NCBI RefSeq assembly: GCF_014199955.1
Contig: NZ_JACHOQ010000008.1
Span: 1-64,000, forward strand
DNA: 64,000 nucleotides
Source of the DNA: Brevundimonas aurantiaca
Lineage (GTDB): Bacteria; Pseudomonadota; Alphaproteobacteria; Caulobacterales; Caulobacteraceae
Direction of reading: 5' to 3'
The notes under the pieces are model-generated. The model did no database searches. It worked only from the letters and a program-made list of their open reading frames with translations, and was not told the DNA's origin. The translations under genes and the position numbers were made by a program. Within the stretch, counting starts at the first letter, position 1, and every line of letters starts with the position of its first letter. This document shows, piece by piece, positions 43,934 through 56,628 of the stretch.

Positions 43934-45865
43934 TCAACCCATGCGCCACAGACGCAGATGTTCAAGCACGTCCGCGACGATCTGTTCCCGCGTGAACCCC
44001 GTCAGATCGCGCGCCCGCCCTGCGGCGTCGGAATAGGCGGACAGCCGCCATTCCATCGCGCGGCGTTTCTCGGGCGCATCCAGCGCGGTCATGGCGGGGC
44101 GCGGACGTCCACGCGCCGCGAGGCGATAATGGAACGTCGGCCCGTTCTGACCGGTCGCGGTCAGGACCAGGCCTGTCGCCTCGCGCGCCACCTCAGCCTC
44201 CAGTCCTTCGGCGGACAGGGCCGCGCGAACCGTCTCAAGGGCCGGGGCTCCGGCCTGATCCAGCTGGCGGTCGATGTCGCGCCGGTTCGCGGGCGACAGA
44301 ATGCGTTTGAGCTGTTCGGACAGGGGCGGGCCTTCGGTCTCGACCGCGCGTCCGGCCAGGTCGGCGTTCATCTGCCGCACCAGTCCGGCGGCCAGCAGGA
44401 TCATGATGACGGCGAAGGGCAGGGCGGCCACCAGGGTCGCCGCCTGAAGCGCGCCCAGGCCGCCGGCCAACAGCAGCAGGGCGGCGGCCAGCCCCTCCAG
44501 CGAACACCAATAGACCCTTTGCCAACGCGGCGTATCGTCGGCCCCGCCCGACGCGATGGTGTCGATCACCAATGAGCCGGAATCCGCCGAGGTGACGAAG
44601 AAGACCGCCACCAGCAGCACCGCCAGGGTCGAGGTGACGGCGGCGCCCGGCAGTTCCTCGAAGAAGCGGAATATGGCGGTGGACAGGTCCGCCGTCACCG
44701 CATCGGCGATGGCCCCCGCTGCGACCCCCATATCGAGATTGACCGCCGTATTGCCGAAGATCGTCATCCACAGAAAGGTGAAGCCGGTGGGAACCAGCAG
44801 CACGCCGATGACGAACTCCCGCACCGTGCGGCCGCGTGAGATGCGGGCGATGAACATGCCCACGAAGGGCGACCAGGCGATCCACCAGGCCCAGTAGAAC
44901 AGGGTCCAGTTCGCCATCCAGCCGCGGGGCTCATAGGCGTAGAGGTTGAAGGTGCGGATGAAGAAATGGTCCAGATAGAGGCCGAAGTTCTGGACCAGGG
45001 CCTTCAAGAGGAAGCCGGTCGGCCCGACGACCAGGACGAACAGCATCAGCAGCACCGCCAGCACCAGGTTCAGCTCCGACAGCCGCCGGACCCCCTTGTC
45101 CAGTCCGGTCAGCACCGAGGCGGTCGCGCACGCCATGACCAAGGCGATCAGCCCCACCTGCACCCAGGGCGTATTGGGCAGGCCGGTCAAATCGTTAAGC
45201 CCGCTGTTGATCTGCGACACCCCCAGACCCAGGGAGGTGGCGATGCCGAACAGGGTGCCGCAGATGGCGAAGACGTCGACGGCGTCGCCGATCGGTCCGT
45301 TGATCCTCCGGCCCAACAGGGGCGACAGGCCCGAGCGAAGGGTCAGCGGCAGGCCCTTGCGATGGGCGAAATAGGCCAGGCTGAGCCCGACCAGCGCATA
45401 GACGGCCCAGGCGTGGACGCCCCAATGGGTGAAGGTGATCACCATCGCCTCTCGCGCCGCATCGAAGGTGCGGGGCTGGGCCTCGGGCGGGCTGGCGTAA
45501 TGCTGGATCGGCTCGGCGACGGCGAAATACATCAGGCCGATGCCCATGCCGGCGGCGAACAGCATGGCCAGCCAGGAGACATAGGGGAAGTCCGGCTCCG
45601 AATCGTCCGGCCCCAGCTTTAGGGCCCCGGTCGGCCCCAGGGCGAGGAACAGGATCAGCAGCAGAAATCCGGCGACGGCGGCGATGTAGAACCAGCCGAA
45701 GGTGTCGATCACCCAGCCTTGAGCGGCCTGGAACAGACGGTCGGACTCGCCGGGGGCGGCGACGGCCAGGGCCAGCAGCAGGCCGACGATCAGGCTTGCG
45801 CCCCAGAAGACGCGCGGATTCATCTTGGTCTTAAGCATGGACCTATAGCGTGACAGTTCCGCCAT
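43934..45865 (-). CDS. BCCT-family betaine/choline transporter
   Basis: A 643-residue sodium- or proton-coupled transporter for compatible solutes. Twelve hydrophobic spans are evident, with GMGIGLMYFAVAEPIQHY, THWGVHAWAVYALVGL, and WTLFYWAWWIAWSPFVGMFIARISRGRTVREF, the BCCT signature. A C-terminal cytoplasmic domain of about 130 residues (MNADLAGRAVE onward) resembles the osmosensory tail of BetT-like members. The start at 45865 has GGAG nine bases upstream; 45880 and 45838 are alternatives. It extends the osmoprotection block next to the NAGGN operon. Confidence 0.9.
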   Translation of the reverse strand: MAELSRYRSMLKTKMNPRVFWGASLIVGLLLALAVAAPGESDRLFQAAQGWVIDTFGWFYIAAVAGFLLLILFLALGPTGALKLGPDDSEPDFPYVSWLAMLFAAGMGIGLMYFAVAEPIQHYASPPEAQPRTFDAAREAMVITFTHWGVHAWAVYALVGLSLAYFAHRKGLPLTLRSGLSPLLGRRINGPIGDAVDVFAICGTLFGIATSLGLGVSQINSGLNDLTGLPNTPWVQVGLIALVMACATASVLTGLDKGVRRLSELNLVLAVLLMLFVLVVGPTGFLLKALVQNFGLYLDHFFIRTFNLYAYEPRGWMANWTLFYWAWWIAWSPFVGMFIARISRGRTVREFVIGVLLVPTGFTFLWMTIFGNTAVNLDMGVAAGAIADAVTADLSTAIFRFFEELPGAAVTSTLAVLLVAVFFVTSADSGSLVIDTIASGGADDTPRWQRVYWCSLEGLAAALLLLAGGLGALQAATLVAALPFAVIMILLAAGLVRQMNADLAGRAVETEGPPLSEQLKRILSPANRRDIDRQLDQAGAPALETVRAALSAEGLEAEVAREATGLVLTATGQNGPTFHYRLAARGRPRPAMTALDAPEKRRAMEWRLSAYSDAAGRARDLTGFTREQIVADVLEHLRLWRMG

Positions 45866-45916
45866 GGTTGCGGACTCCATTGCCGCGTTCGGTTCAAACC
45901 GGCTTTCAGACCGTCT

Positions 45917-46954
45917 TCACAGGGGGATTTCCCGCCGCTCTGCGGCGCTGCGCAGGCCGGCGTCCAGGACGCGCATGACGATCAGCGCCTGGTCGGCGGG
46001 AACGGGCGCGGGCGCCTCGCCGCGGACGGCGTCGCGGACTGCAGCATAGAAGGCCGGGTAGTCGCCGCGTTCGGGCGCAGGCGTGGTGCGGACGGCTCCG
46101 CCGTCGATCTGCCTGGTCAGCACGCCGGGCGACGGGTCCAGACCCCAGTCGGGGGCGCCGGGACGCAGGCCCGCCTTGGATTGGCTCTCCTGGGCGTCGA
46201 GGCCGTGTTTGATGAAGCTGCCGCCCGTGCCGTGGACGACGTAGCGGAGGCTGGCCTCGGCGGCGAGGTGGCTCATGTTCAGGATGACGCGCAGTCGGTC
46301 GTAGCGCAGCAGGACGTGGGCGTAGTCGATGGCGGTCGCGCCGACGCGCTGGGCCTGGAGGTCGGCGTAGACGCCCAGGGGCGGGCCGAACAGTTGCACC
46401 GCCTGGTCGATCAGGTGCGGGCCCAGGTCGGCCCAGACGCCGCCGTCGCGTCTGTCCTTCCAGCGGTCGGTCACGGTCGGGCGGAAGCGGTCGTAGTGGC
46501 TTTCGAACACGGCGATTTCGCCGAGTTCCCCCTCGGCGATCAGCCGGCGCAGGGTCAGGAAGTCGGCGTCCCAGCGGCGGTTCTGGAAGACGCTGAAAAC
46601 GCCGGGCGCATCGGCGGCGACGGCGGCGACTGCCTCAGCCTGCTCCAGCGTGGCGGCGAAGGGCTTGTCCACCACCACGGACTTGCCGGCCTGAAGCGCG
46701 GCGATCGACTGTTCGGCGTGCAGGGCGTCGGGGGTGGCGACGACGATCAGGCCGATGTCGTCGCGGGCCAGGGCGGCGTCCAGGTCGGGCAGGACCGCGA
46801 CGTCCGGCAGGTCGGCGTGAACCGCTTCAGGGCGGGACGAGACGACGGCGGTCAGGTGCAGGCCGGGGGTCGCTTCGATCAGGGGGGCGTGGAAGGTCTG
46901 GCCCGCCAGGCCGTAGCCGACGACGGCGACGCCGATGGGTGCGTGTGAGGTCAT
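45917..46954 (-). CDS. Gfo/Idh/MocA oxidoreductase, YdgJ/scyllo-inositol dehydrogenase-like
   Basis: A 345-residue NAD(P)-dependent dehydrogenase. VAVVGYGLAGQTFHAPLIEATPG is the nucleotide motif with the GYGLAG form common in the YdgJ/YvaA/IolW subgroup, VVVDKPFA is the EKP-type motif, and GGVWADLGPHLIDQAVQLFG contains the catalytic histidine. Relatives reduce or oxidise inositols or sugars. The start at 46954 is preferred to the longer reading because it begins the typical N-terminus. It lies 7 bp before the ScfR-type gene's 3' end. Confidence 0.85.
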   Translation of the reverse strand: MTSHAPIGVAVVGYGLAGQTFHAPLIEATPGLHLTAVVSSRPEAVHADLPDVAVLPDLDAALARDDIGLIVVATPDALHAEQSIAALQAGKSVVVDKPFAATLEQAEAVAAVAADAPGVFSVFQNRRWDADFLTLRRLIAEGELGEIAVFESHYDRFRPTVTDRWKDRRDGGVWADLGPHLIDQAVQLFGPPLGVYADLQAQRVGATAIDYAHVLLRYDRLRVILNMSHLAAEASLRYVVHGTGGSFIKHGLDAQESQSKAGLRPGAPDWGLDPSPGVLTRQIDGGAVRTTPAPERGDYPAFYAAVRDAVRGEAPAPVPADQALIVMRVLDAGLRSAAERREIPL

Positions 46955-46961
46955 GCCCCGA

Positions 46962-48398
46962 TCAATAGCGGTCCGGGCGGGGCCCATCCAGCACATAGGG
47001 CACCACGCCGCGCTCGTTCTCGGGCACGTGAAGGGCGCGGTCCAGGGGCGGGAAGGCGCGCTGGGTGCAGTCGGTGCGCTCGCAGATGCGGCAGCTGACG
47101 CCGATCCGGGCGGCGGGGCCGTTCAGGTCCAGGCCGGCGGCGTAGACCAGGGATCCGGCGTGCTCGACCTCGCAGCCCAGGGACAGGGCGTAGCGGCGAT
47201 CGTTGGCCAGATAGGAGCCGCTGGGTTTGGACACTGAGCGTGCAATGGAGATGTAGCGCGAGCCGTCGGGCATCTCGGCCAGCTGGACCCCGATCCGGTC
47301 GGGCGTGGCGAAGGCTTCGTGGACGTTCCACAGGGGGCAGGCGCCGCCGAAGCGGGCGAACTGGAAGCGGGTCGCGCTGTGCCGCTTGGTGATGTTGCCG
47401 GCCATGTCGACGCGGGCGAAATAGAAGGGCACCCCGCGCCAGCCGGGCCGTTGCAGGGTCGAGAGCCGGTGGCAGACCTGTTCGAAACTGACCTGGAAGC
47501 GGGTGCGCAGGCGGTCGATGTCGTGTTTCTCGGCCCGCGCCGCCTCGAGGAAGGCGCGGTAGGGCAACAGGAGCGCGCCGGCGGCGTAGTTGGCCAGGCC
47601 GACGCGGGCCACGTCGCGCGCGGCCTGGGTGCGGAAGGCGGCGCGGTCCAGCTCGCTCTCGATCAGGTCGCGAAAGGACATGAGGGCCAGTTGGTGGGCC
47701 TGCTGGAAGGAGCGGGTGGCGCCCGGCTGCCAGGCGTCCAGGGAGAGTATGCGACTGGCGGGATCGTAGCGGCGCAGCGCCTCCTGACCCGCGACATAGA
47801 CGGTGCGGACGCCGTGCCGGTCGGCCAGCAGGGTCTCCAGCGCCCGTTCGATCGGGCCGTCCTGGGGGATGTCGGCCGCCAGGGCCTCGGCCGCCGTGTC
47901 CAGGCTGTCGACGTAGTTGTCGCGGTAGTGGAAGAAGTCGCGGACCTCCTCATAGGGCAGCAGGGCGACGCGGGCGCCCAGTTCGTCGCGGCCCAGGGTG
48001 TCGTCCAGCGCCTTCACCCGCTCGTCCAGCTGGCGGAAGGCCTGGTGCAGGGCCAGGAACTGATGGGCCAGGCGCGGGGTGTTGGCGACGGCCTGTTTCA
48101 GCTCGGCCGCGGTCGGGGGCTCGGCCCCGCCGCTGACCGGACCGGCGATGTCGGTGGTGGCCTCGCGCAGGTCGGCGATCAGGCGGGCGTCGCCCTCGAG
48201 ATCGAACAGGCTGGCGTCGATATGGAAGGCGCGGGTCAGGGCGATCAGGACGCGGGCCGTGGCCGGACGCTGATTGGTCTCGATCTGCGACAGATAGGAG
48301 GGCGACAGGCCCAGCCGTTCGGCGCAGGCCTCCAGCGTCCAGCCGCGCGCCTCGCGCAGCTTGCGCAGCTTGGGTCCCAGAAAAAGCTTCTCAGCCAT
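46962..48398 (-). CDS. Short-chain fatty acid responsive regulator (ScfR/RamB/PrpR type)
   Basis: A 478-residue XRE-family regulator. The N-terminal helix-turn-helix ([35 protein letters not shown]) is followed by an IrrE-like middle domain with modified motifs and the C-terminal DUF2083 domain carrying [21 protein letters not shown]. Relatives control propionyl-CoA, methylcitrate and glyoxylate genes in response to acyl-CoA. Its position, divergent from the propionyl-CoA carboxylase beta gene, fits that role. Start ATG 48398 is two codons after a TTG. Confidence 0.9.
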   Translation of the reverse strand: MAEKLFLGPKLRKLREARGWTLEACAERLGLSPSYLSQIETNQRPATARVLIALTRAFHIDASLFDLEGDARLIADLREATTDIAGPVSGGAEPPTAAELKQAVANTPRLAHQFLALHQAFRQLDERVKALDDTLGRDELGARVALLPYEEVRDFFHYRDNYVDSLDTAAEALAADIPQDGPIERALETLLADRHGVRTVYVAGQEALRRYDPASRILSLDAWQPGATRSFQQAHQLALMSFRDLIESELDRAAFRTQAARDVARVGLANYAAGALLLPYRAFLEAARAEKHDIDRLRTRFQVSFEQVCHRLSTLQRPGWRGVPFYFARVDMAGNITKRHSATRFQFARFGGACPLWNVHEAFATPDRIGVQLAEMPDGSRYISIARSVSKPSGSYLANDRRYALSLGCEVEHAGSLVYAAGLDLNGPAARIGVSCRICERTDCTQRAFPPLDRALHVPENERGVVPYVLDGPRPDRY

Positions 48399-48485
48399 TC
48401 GCAAGTTTGCAGTTCACAGCCGCCGCCTTTGCAAGTCCGCGCAGTTCCGCATCTTTTGCAAAGTTGCGTTTGCCATTTTGCGATG
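48397..48485. promoter_or_regulatory. TTTGCAAA-type sites between scfR and pccB
   Basis: The 131-bp divergent gap contains TTTGCAAA (48455-48462) as a perfect palindrome, plus CTTTGCAAG (48427-48435), TTCGCAAGTTTGCAG (48398-48412) and TTTTGCGA (48476-48483). TTTGCAAA-like motifs are the known binding sites of RamB/PrpR relatives, so this looks like a multi-site control region for both genes. Confidence 0.6.
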
Positions 48486-48529
48486 AAGGCGCCACGCCTT
48501 GCCGTTCGAACGAGAGGCCGAAACCGATC

Positions 48530-50065
48530 ATGACTCAAGCCATCCTTGAAGAACTGGAGCGCCGTCGCGCCGCCGCGAAACTGGGCGGCGGGGAAAAGCG
48601 TATCGCCGCCCAGCACGCCAAGGGCAAGCTGACGGCGCGCGAACGCATCGACGTTCTGCTGGACGAGGGCTCCTTCGAGGAGACCGACATGTTCGTCGAG
48701 CACCGCAGCCACGACTTCGGGATGGAGACGCAGCGCATCCCCGGCGACGGGGTGGTGACGGGGCGCGGCACCATCGGCGGGCGGCTGGTCTATGTCTTCT
48801 CCAAGGATTTCACGGTGTTCGGCGGCAGCCTGTCGGGCGCCCATGCGGCCAAGATCGTCAAGCTGCAGAAGATGGCCCTGACCACCGGCGCGCCGATCAT
48901 CGGCCTGTTCGACGCGGGCGGGGCGCGGATCCAGGAGGGGGTGGAGAGCCTGGCCGGCTACGCCGACATCTTCCTGCAGAACACCCTGGCCAGCGGCGTC
49001 ATTCCCCAGATCAGCGTGATCATGGGGCCGTGCGCGGGCGGCGACGTCTATTCCCCGGCCATCACCGACTTCATCTTCATGGTGAAGGACACCAGCTACA
49101 TGTACGTGACCGGCCCGGACGTGGTGAAGACGGTCACCAATGAGGTCGTCAGCCACGAGGATCTCGGCGGGGCGCGGGTCCATGCCGGCAAGTCGGGCGT
49201 GGCGGACGGGGCGTTCGAGAACGACCTGGAGGCCCTGTCGGAGGTGCGTCGCCTGATCGGCTTTTTGCCCCTGTCGAACCGCGAAAAGCCGCCGGTGCGC
49301 GAGAGCTATGACGAGCCCGAGCGGGACGAACCGAGCCTGGACACATTGATCCCGGCCAATCCGAACCAGCCCTATGACATGAAGGAGCTGATCCTGAAGG
49401 TGGTCGATGAGGCCGACTTCTTCGAGATCGGGGCCGACTTCGCCAAGAACATCATCTGCGGCTTCGGCCGGCTGGACGGCCAGACGGTCGGGATCGTCGC
49501 CAACCAGCCCCAGGTGCTGGCCGGGGTGCTGGACATCGATTCAAGCCGCAAGGCCGCGCGCTTCGTGCGCTTCTGCGACGCCTTCGGCATTGCGATCGTC
49601 ACCTTCGTGGACGTGCCGGGCTTCATGCCGGGGACCAAGCAGGAGTACGGCGGCCTGATCAAACACGGGGCCAAGCTGCTGTTCGCCTATGCCGAGGCGA
49701 CGGTTCCGAAACTGACCCTGATCACGCGCAAGGCCTATGGCGGCGCCTATGACGTGATGAGTTCCAAACACCTGCGCGGCGACGTCAACTACGCCTGGCC
49801 CACCGCCGAGATCGCGGTCATGGGCGCCAAGGGCGCGGTCGAGATCATCTTCCGCAAGGAGGCCGGCGATCCGGCCGCCCTGGCCGCGCGCGAGGCCGAG
49901 TACAAGGACCGGTTCGCCAATCCGTTCGTGGCGGCGGGGCTGGGCTACATCGACGACGTCATCATGCCGCACGGGACGCGACGGCGGCTGGTGAAGGCGC
50001 TGCGGACGCTGAAGAACAAGGTCCAGGAGAACCCCTGGAAGAAGCACGATAATATTCCGCTGTAG
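48530..50065 (+). CDS. pccB: Propionyl-CoA carboxylase beta subunit
   Basis: A 511-residue carboxyltransferase subunit. It has [38 protein letters not shown], the [17 protein letters not shown] oxyanion region and [31 protein letters not shown], ending HDNIPL as in other PccB proteins. With PccA it makes methylmalonyl-CoA from propionyl-CoA. In many alphaproteobacteria pccB and pccA are close neighbours; here they are separated by an unrelated gene. Confidence 0.95.
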   Translation: MTQAILEELERRRAAAKLGGGEKRIAAQHAKGKLTARERIDVLLDEGSFEETDMFVEHRSHDFGMETQRIPGDGVVTGRGTIGGRLVYVFSKDFTVFGGSLSGAHAAKIVKLQKMALTTGAPIIGLFDAGGARIQEGVESLAGYADIFLQNTLASGVIPQISVIMGPCAGGDVYSPAITDFIFMVKDTSYMYVTGPDVVKTVTNEVVSHEDLGGARVHAGKSGVADGAFENDLEALSEVRRLIGFLPLSNREKPPVRESYDEPERDEPSLDTLIPANPNQPYDMKELILKVVDEADFFEIGADFAKNIICGFGRLDGQTVGIVANQPQVLAGVLDIDSSRKAARFVRFCDAFGIAIVTFVDVPGFMPGTKQEYGGLIKHGAKLLFAYAEATVPKLTLITRKAYGGAYDVMSSKHLRGDVNYAWPTAEIAVMGAKGAVEIIFRKEAGDPAALAAREAEYKDRFANPFVAAGLGYIDDVIMPHGTRRRLVKALRTLKNKVQENPWKKHDNIPL

Positions 50066-50075
50066 GGGCCAACAG

Positions 50076-50819
50076 ATGCCCACCAAGGCTCTCAATAGGT
50101 TTATCGATAGGGTCGTCAGCTACGAGTCTGATCTCGAGCTGAACGATGTCTTGATACGCAATTTCTTGGACCGGCCAAATTCCCAAGACAGCATTGCGAT
50201 CGCAATCGGAGTTGATGCTGCGAGGTATCCGAGATTAGGAAGTCGAGTTAATTCTAAGAATTCGAGAAATATCGTTGGTCTTCACCTCAAGAGAACTTTG
50301 TACATCGGTTTTATAAAGGAGCTGTACGAAGATTTTGCTGACTATCTATCCACGTCTCTTGCGCGCGCTGCATTAGCTGGAGTCGATCCAAATCGCTTTG
50401 TGGGAGAAGTAAGATTGGATTTACATGCCACAGAGATCATCGGTGCAGGTTCGTGGGAAGCCGTTGTAAGGCTGATGAGTGAGAAGATTTTCCGCGCCCT
50501 AGAGAATGAGCGAAGCACAATCACGCTCATTGATAAAATTGGAAAACGACTCGGCCTTAGGCTGGAGAAAAATATACTAGATGCAGCAATTCCATATCTA
50601 GATGCCCGCCACATACTAGTTCATCGGGATGGTCTGGTGGATGAGATTTATAGGAATAAATACCCCACCATTGCTTTGGATGGTGACAAAATTGTCCTTA
50701 ATCATGTTGTTGTGACGGCGGCAAAGCAGGCAGTCAGAGCGCTTGCTGAGCACATTGATGAAAAGCTGTTGGCGCAGGGCCTCGTGCGAAATCGCGACAT
50801 AGCGGGTCAACGCGAATGA
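50076..50819 (+). CDS. HEPN-domain protein, probable foreign insertion
   Basis: A 247-residue soluble protein inserted between pccB and pccA. It is visibly AT-richer than its neighbours and uses codons they avoid (AGA, ATA, TTA). The C-terminal half contains ARHILVHRDGLVD, where Arg178-x4-His183 is the canonical HEPN ribonuclease motif, within a context (RH-x-LVH-x-DG-x-VD) typical of MAE_28990/RiboL-PSP-type HEPN domains. The N-terminal half is helical and unrecognised. No antitoxin-like partner gene is present. It may be an RNA-cleaving defence or toxin-like protein; function is inferred from the motif only. Confidence 0.7.
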   Translation: MPTKALNRFIDRVVSYESDLELNDVLIRNFLDRPNSQDSIAIAIGVDAARYPRLGSRVNSKNSRNIVGLHLKRTLYIGFIKELYEDFADYLSTSLARAALAGVDPNRFVGEVRLDLHATEIIGAGSWEAVVRLMSEKIFRALENERSTITLIDKIGKRLGLRLEKNILDAAIPYLDARHILVHRDGLVDEIYRNKYPTIALDGDKIVLNHVVVTAAKQAVRALAEHIDEKLLAQGLVRNRDIAGQRE

Positions 50820-50883
50820 TCAGCGCTCTCTGCTCAAACAACTTCTCCACACACCTCTGCGTTCTTCGCGAGTAGGGCAAAAA

Positions 50884-52863
<1,980 letters not shown>

Positions 52864-52880
52864 TGGTTGCCCTTCTCCTC

Positions 52881-53075
52881 TTTCGTCATCCTCCGGCGCT
52901 CCGCAGGAGCGACCGGGGGACCCAGCGGCGCCGTAGCGAAGCGAAGGCGAAAGCCCGCAGGGCGGCGCGTCAGCGCCTCGACGGGCAGGCCGGCGTGTGC
53001 GGCAGGTTCGCGCTCTCGCGCGCCGCTGGCTCCCCCGGTCTGCGCCGCTTCGCGGCTTGCCGGAGGATGACGAAA
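52881..53075. repeat. 195-bp composite inverted repeat (paired REP)
   Basis: TTTCGTCATCCTCCGG (52881-52896) pairs exactly with CCGGAGGATGACGAAA (53060-53075). A second inner pair, 52912-52931 with 53020-53039, matches at 19 of 20 positions. The element fills the 232-bp gap between pccA and mutA and has no convincing coding capacity. It may act as a folded mRNA element within the operon. Confidence 0.85.
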
Positions 53076-53095
53076 GTAGAAGGGGGGGCGGGCGC

Positions 53096-54475
53096 ATGAG
53101 CTTCCCCATCCCCACGCCCCTCGAATGGCGGGAAGCCGCCCAGAAGGCGCTGAAGGATCGGCCGATCGAGTCGCTGATGCACCTCGATGCGGACCAGTTG
53201 GCGACGCGGCCCCTGTACGCCGGGGCCACCGGCGTCCAGCCGATCTTCGCGCCCCGGCCGTCCGATTCCGAAGGCCGGGCCTGGGATCTGCGGACCCTGG
53301 TCGAGGGGGATGATCCCGAGGCGGTGAATGAGGCCGTGCTGACCGATCTGGAGAACGGCGCGGCGTCGGTGGTGCTGAAGGGCCGCGTGCTGGCGGATTC
53401 CGCGCCCTTGGGCCGGGCGCTGGAAGGCGTTGCGCTGGAGCTGGCGCCGGTGGCGCTGGACGCCGGGATCGACGGGCCGGACGCGGCCAACGCCCTGGCG
53501 GTCGTCGCCAAGGGGTCGCCGCGCGCCAAGTTGAGGTTCCACATGGATCCGGTCTCGGCCTTCGCCGAGGCGGGCGGGGCGCCGCGTTCGGTCGAAGAGC
53601 ATCTGAGCCTGGCGGCCAATACGGCGGCCCGGCATGCGGGGGCCTATCCCGAGGCGAGCTTCTTCATGGCCGGCGGGCGCGTGGCGCACGAGGCGGGCGG
53701 ATCGGCGGCGCAGGAGCTGGCCTTTGCGGCCTCAAGCGTCGTGGCCCATGCGAAGGCGGCGGTGGACGCCGGGATGTCGGTCGAGGCGGCGCTGAAGGGG
53801 ACGGTGGTCGGCCTGTCGGTCGATGCGGAATATTTCGACAGCCTGGCCAAGGTTCGGGCCATGCGGCTGATCTGGGCGGCCTTGACGCGAGCGTTTGAGG
53901 TGCAGGCGTCGGCGGTGATCGAGGTGCGGTCGTCGCGGCGGATGCTGTCGGCGCGCGATCCCTGGCCCAATCTGCTGCGGCTGACGGCGGCGGGGTTTGC
54001 GGGCGCCGTGGGGGGCGCGGACGTGGTGGTGCTGGACGGCTTCACCCGCGCGACCGGGCGGTCCGACGCCTTCGCCCGGCGGCAGGCGAGGAACACCCAG
54101 CTGGTGCTGATGGAGGAGGCGCATCTGGGCCGGGTCGATGATCCGGCGGCGGGGAGCTGGTATCTGGACGCCCGGACGCGGGATCTGGCCGAGGCCGGCT
54201 GGGCCGAGTTCCAGATGATCGAGGCCGAGGGCGGCCTGGTCGAGGCCCTGAAGGGCTCGGTGATCCAGCCGCGCATCGCCCGCGCCCGCGCCCAGCGTGA
54301 GGCGGCGCTGAAGAACGGCGCGGCCCAGATCATCGGCGTGACGAAATATGTGGACCCCGAGGTGCGGCCGGCGCCGGTCGAGGCGGTCGATGAGGCGGCG
54401 GTTGCGGGGGTGCGGGTGTGCGAACCCCTGAGCCCGATCCGCTTCGCTGCGGCCTTCGAGGAGGTGATCGGATGA
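53096..54475 (+). CDS. mutA: Methylmalonyl-CoA mutase small subunit
   Basis: A 459-residue partner of the catalytic subunit. It has the barrel region with [27 protein letters not shown] and [19 protein letters not shown], but lacks a complete B12-binding domain, as small subunits do. AGAAGGGGGGG precedes the start. The stop overlaps the large-subunit start (ATGA), giving coupled translation of the heterodimer. Confidence 0.9.
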   Translation: MSFPIPTPLEWREAAQKALKDRPIESLMHLDADQLATRPLYAGATGVQPIFAPRPSDSEGRAWDLRTLVEGDDPEAVNEAVLTDLENGAASVVLKGRVLADSAPLGRALEGVALELAPVALDAGIDGPDAANALAVVAKGSPRAKLRFHMDPVSAFAEAGGAPRSVEEHLSLAANTAARHAGAYPEASFFMAGGRVAHEAGGSAAQELAFAASSVVAHAKAAVDAGMSVEAALKGTVVGLSVDAEYFDSLAKVRAMRLIWAALTRAFEVQASAVIEVRSSRRMLSARDPWPNLLRLTAAGFAGAVGGADVVVLDGFTRATGRSDAFARRQARNTQLVLMEEAHLGRVDDPAAGSWYLDARTRDLAEAGWAEFQMIEAEGGLVEALKGSVIQPRIARARAQREAALKNGAAQIIGVTKYVDPEVRPAPVEAVDEAAVAGVRVCEPLSPIRFAAAFEEVIG

Positions 54476-56628
54476 GCTTCCCCGATTTCAGCAAGATCAG
54501 CCTGGACCTAGCGCCGACCGGGCAGGGGCCGAAGCGGGACCCATGGCTGACGCCCGAGGGGCTGACCGTGGCGACCTCATACGGCGCCGAGGCGCTGGAG
54601 GGGCTGGCGCACCAGGACGGTCTGCCGGGGTTCGCGCCCTTCGTGCGCGGGCCCTATCCGACCATGTATGCGGGCAATCCCTGGACCATCCGCCAGTACG
54701 CCGGCTTTTCGACCGCCGAGGAGTCGAACGCCTTCTATCGCCGCAATCTGGCGGCGGGGCAGAAGGGACTGAGCATCGCCTTCGATCTGGCGACGCACCG
54801 GGGCTATGACAGCGACCATCCCAGGGTAAAGGGCGACGTCGGCATGGCCGGCGTGGCCATCGACAGCATCTATGACATGCGGACCCTGTTTGACGGCATA
54901 CCGCTGGACCAGATGTCGGTGTCGATGACGATGAACGGGGCGGTGCTGCCGATCCTGGCCCTCTATGTCGTCGTGGCGGAAGAACAGGGCGTGCCGCACG
55001 CGGCCCTGACCGGGACCATTCAGAACGACATTCTGAAGGAGTTCATGGTCCGCAACACCTACATCTATCCGCCTGAGCCCTCGATGCGGATCATCGCCGA
55101 CATCTTCGCCTGGACGGCGCAGGAGACGCCGAAGTTCAACAGCATCTCCATCTCCGGCTATCACATGCAGGAGGCGGGCGCCTCGGCCGACATCGAGCTG
55201 GCCTACACCCTGGCGGACGGGATCGAATATCTGCGGGCGGGCGTCGCGGCGGGCATGCCGATCGACCGGTTCGCGCCGCGCCTGAGCTTCTTCTGGGCCA
55301 TCGGCATGAACTATTTCATGGAGGTGGCCAAGATGCGGGCCGGCCGCCTGTTGTGGGCCGAGGCGGTGCGCAAGGAGGGCGGGGTCGATCCCAAGTCCCT
55401 GTCCCTGCGCGCCCACTGCCAGACCTCGGGCTGGAGCCTGGCGGCGCAGGACGTGTTCAACAATGTCAGCCGCACCATGGTCGAGGCCATGGCGGCGGCG
55501 GGCGGGCAGACCCAGAGCCTGCACACCAACGCCCTGGACGAGGCCCTGGCGCTTCCGACCGACTTCTCGGCCCGGATCGCGCGCAATACCCAGATCCTGT
55601 TGCAGCAGGAGACCGGCCTGACCCGCGTCATCGACCCCTGGGGCGGCAGCTATTATGTCGAGCGGCTGACGCACGAACTGGCCGAACGGGCGCGCGCCCA
55701 CATGGCCGAGGTCGAGGCCCTGGGCGGCATGGCCAAGGCCATCGAGGCCGGCATCCCCAAGCTGAGGATCGAGGAGTCCGCCGCCCGCACCCAGGCCCGG
55801 ATCGACACCGGCCAGCAGACGGTGGTGGGGGTGAACAAATATCTGAACCCCGTCGTCGACGATATTCCGATGCTGAAGGTCGACAATGCGGCAGTGCTGG
55901 CGGCCCAGATCGACAAGCTGAAACGGCTGCGGGCCGAGCGAGACCCGGCGGCGACCGATGCGGCGCTGGAGGCGCTGACGAACGGTGCGCGCGGGAAGGC
56001 GAACCTGCTGGAGCTGGCGGTGCAGGCCGCGCGGGCCAAGGCGACGGTGGGGGAAATCTCCGACGCGCTGGAGGCCGCCTTCGGCCGCCATGTGGCGACG
56101 GTGCAGACCGTGTCGGGCGTCTATGCCAAGGAGGCGGGGACGGACGCCCGCTTCGCCCGCGCCCGCGAGATGGTGGCGACCTTCGTCGAGAACGACGGCG
56201 GGCCGCCGCGCATCCTGATCGCCAAGCTTGGTCAGGACGGGCACGATCGGGGCCAGAAGGTGGTCGCCACCGGCTACGGCGACCTGGGCTTCGACGTCAC
56301 CGCCGGCGCCCTGTTCCAGACCCCGGCCGAGGCGGCGCGCGATGCGGTGGACAAGGGGGTTCACGCAGTGGGCGCCAGTTCGCTGGCCGCCGGGCATCTG
56401 ACCCTGGTGCCGGAACTGAAGGCCGAGCTGGAACGGCTTGGACGGCCCGACATCATGATCGTGGTCGGCGGCGTCATCCCGCCGTCCGACGTGCAGCCCC
56501 TGCTCGATATGGGGGCGGCGGCCGTCTATCCGCCCGGTTCGGCCATCGCCGATACGGCGGCGGACCTGATCGAGAAGCTGAACCAGCGGCTGGGTTACGC
56601 CCAGCCTGCCCCAAAGGAGACCGCATGA
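54472..56628 (+). CDS. mutB: Methylmalonyl-CoA mutase large subunit
   Basis: A 718-residue adenosylcobalamin enzyme converting (R)-methylmalonyl-CoA to succinyl-CoA. The N-terminal barrel has [19 protein letters not shown], the substrate region [20 protein letters not shown], and [12 protein letters not shown]. The C-terminal B12 domain has GQDGHDRG (His591 ligates cobalt), GASSLAAGH and VVVGGVIP. Full length for the family. Confidence 0.96.
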   Translation: MSFPDFSKISLDLAPTGQGPKRDPWLTPEGLTVATSYGAEALEGLAHQDGLPGFAPFVRGPYPTMYAGNPWTIRQYAGFSTAEESNAFYRRNLAAGQKGLSIAFDLATHRGYDSDHPRVKGDVGMAGVAIDSIYDMRTLFDGIPLDQMSVSMTMNGAVLPILALYVVVAEEQGVPHAALTGTIQNDILKEFMVRNTYIYPPEPSMRIIADIFAWTAQETPKFNSISISGYHMQEAGASADIELAYTLADGIEYLRAGVAAGMPIDRFAPRLSFFWAIGMNYFMEVAKMRAGRLLWAEAVRKEGGVDPKSLSLRAHCQTSGWSLAAQDVFNNVSRTMVEAMAAAGGQTQSLHTNALDEALALPTDFSARIARNTQILLQQETGLTRVIDPWGGSYYVERLTHELAERARAHMAEVEALGGMAKAIEAGIPKLRIEESAARTQARIDTGQQTVVGVNKYLNPVVDDIPMLKVDNAAVLAAQIDKLKRLRAERDPAATDAALEALTNGARGKANLLELAVQAARAKATVGEISDALEAAFGRHVATVQTVSGVYAKEAGTDARFARAREMVATFVENDGGPPRILIAKLGQDGHDRGQKVVATGYGDLGFDVTAGALFQTPAEAARDAVDKGVHAVGASSLAAGHLTLVPELKAELERLGRPDIMIVVGGVIPPSDVQPLLDMGAAAVYPPGSAIADTAADLIEKLNQRLGYAQPAPKETA

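Noticed and set aside
54577-56397. Minus-strand frame opposite mutB, and the +1 plus-strand frame at 55353-56624
   Set aside because: Both are shadows; mutB has all B12 and substrate motifs and the shadow frame only becomes real at the epimerase start 56625.
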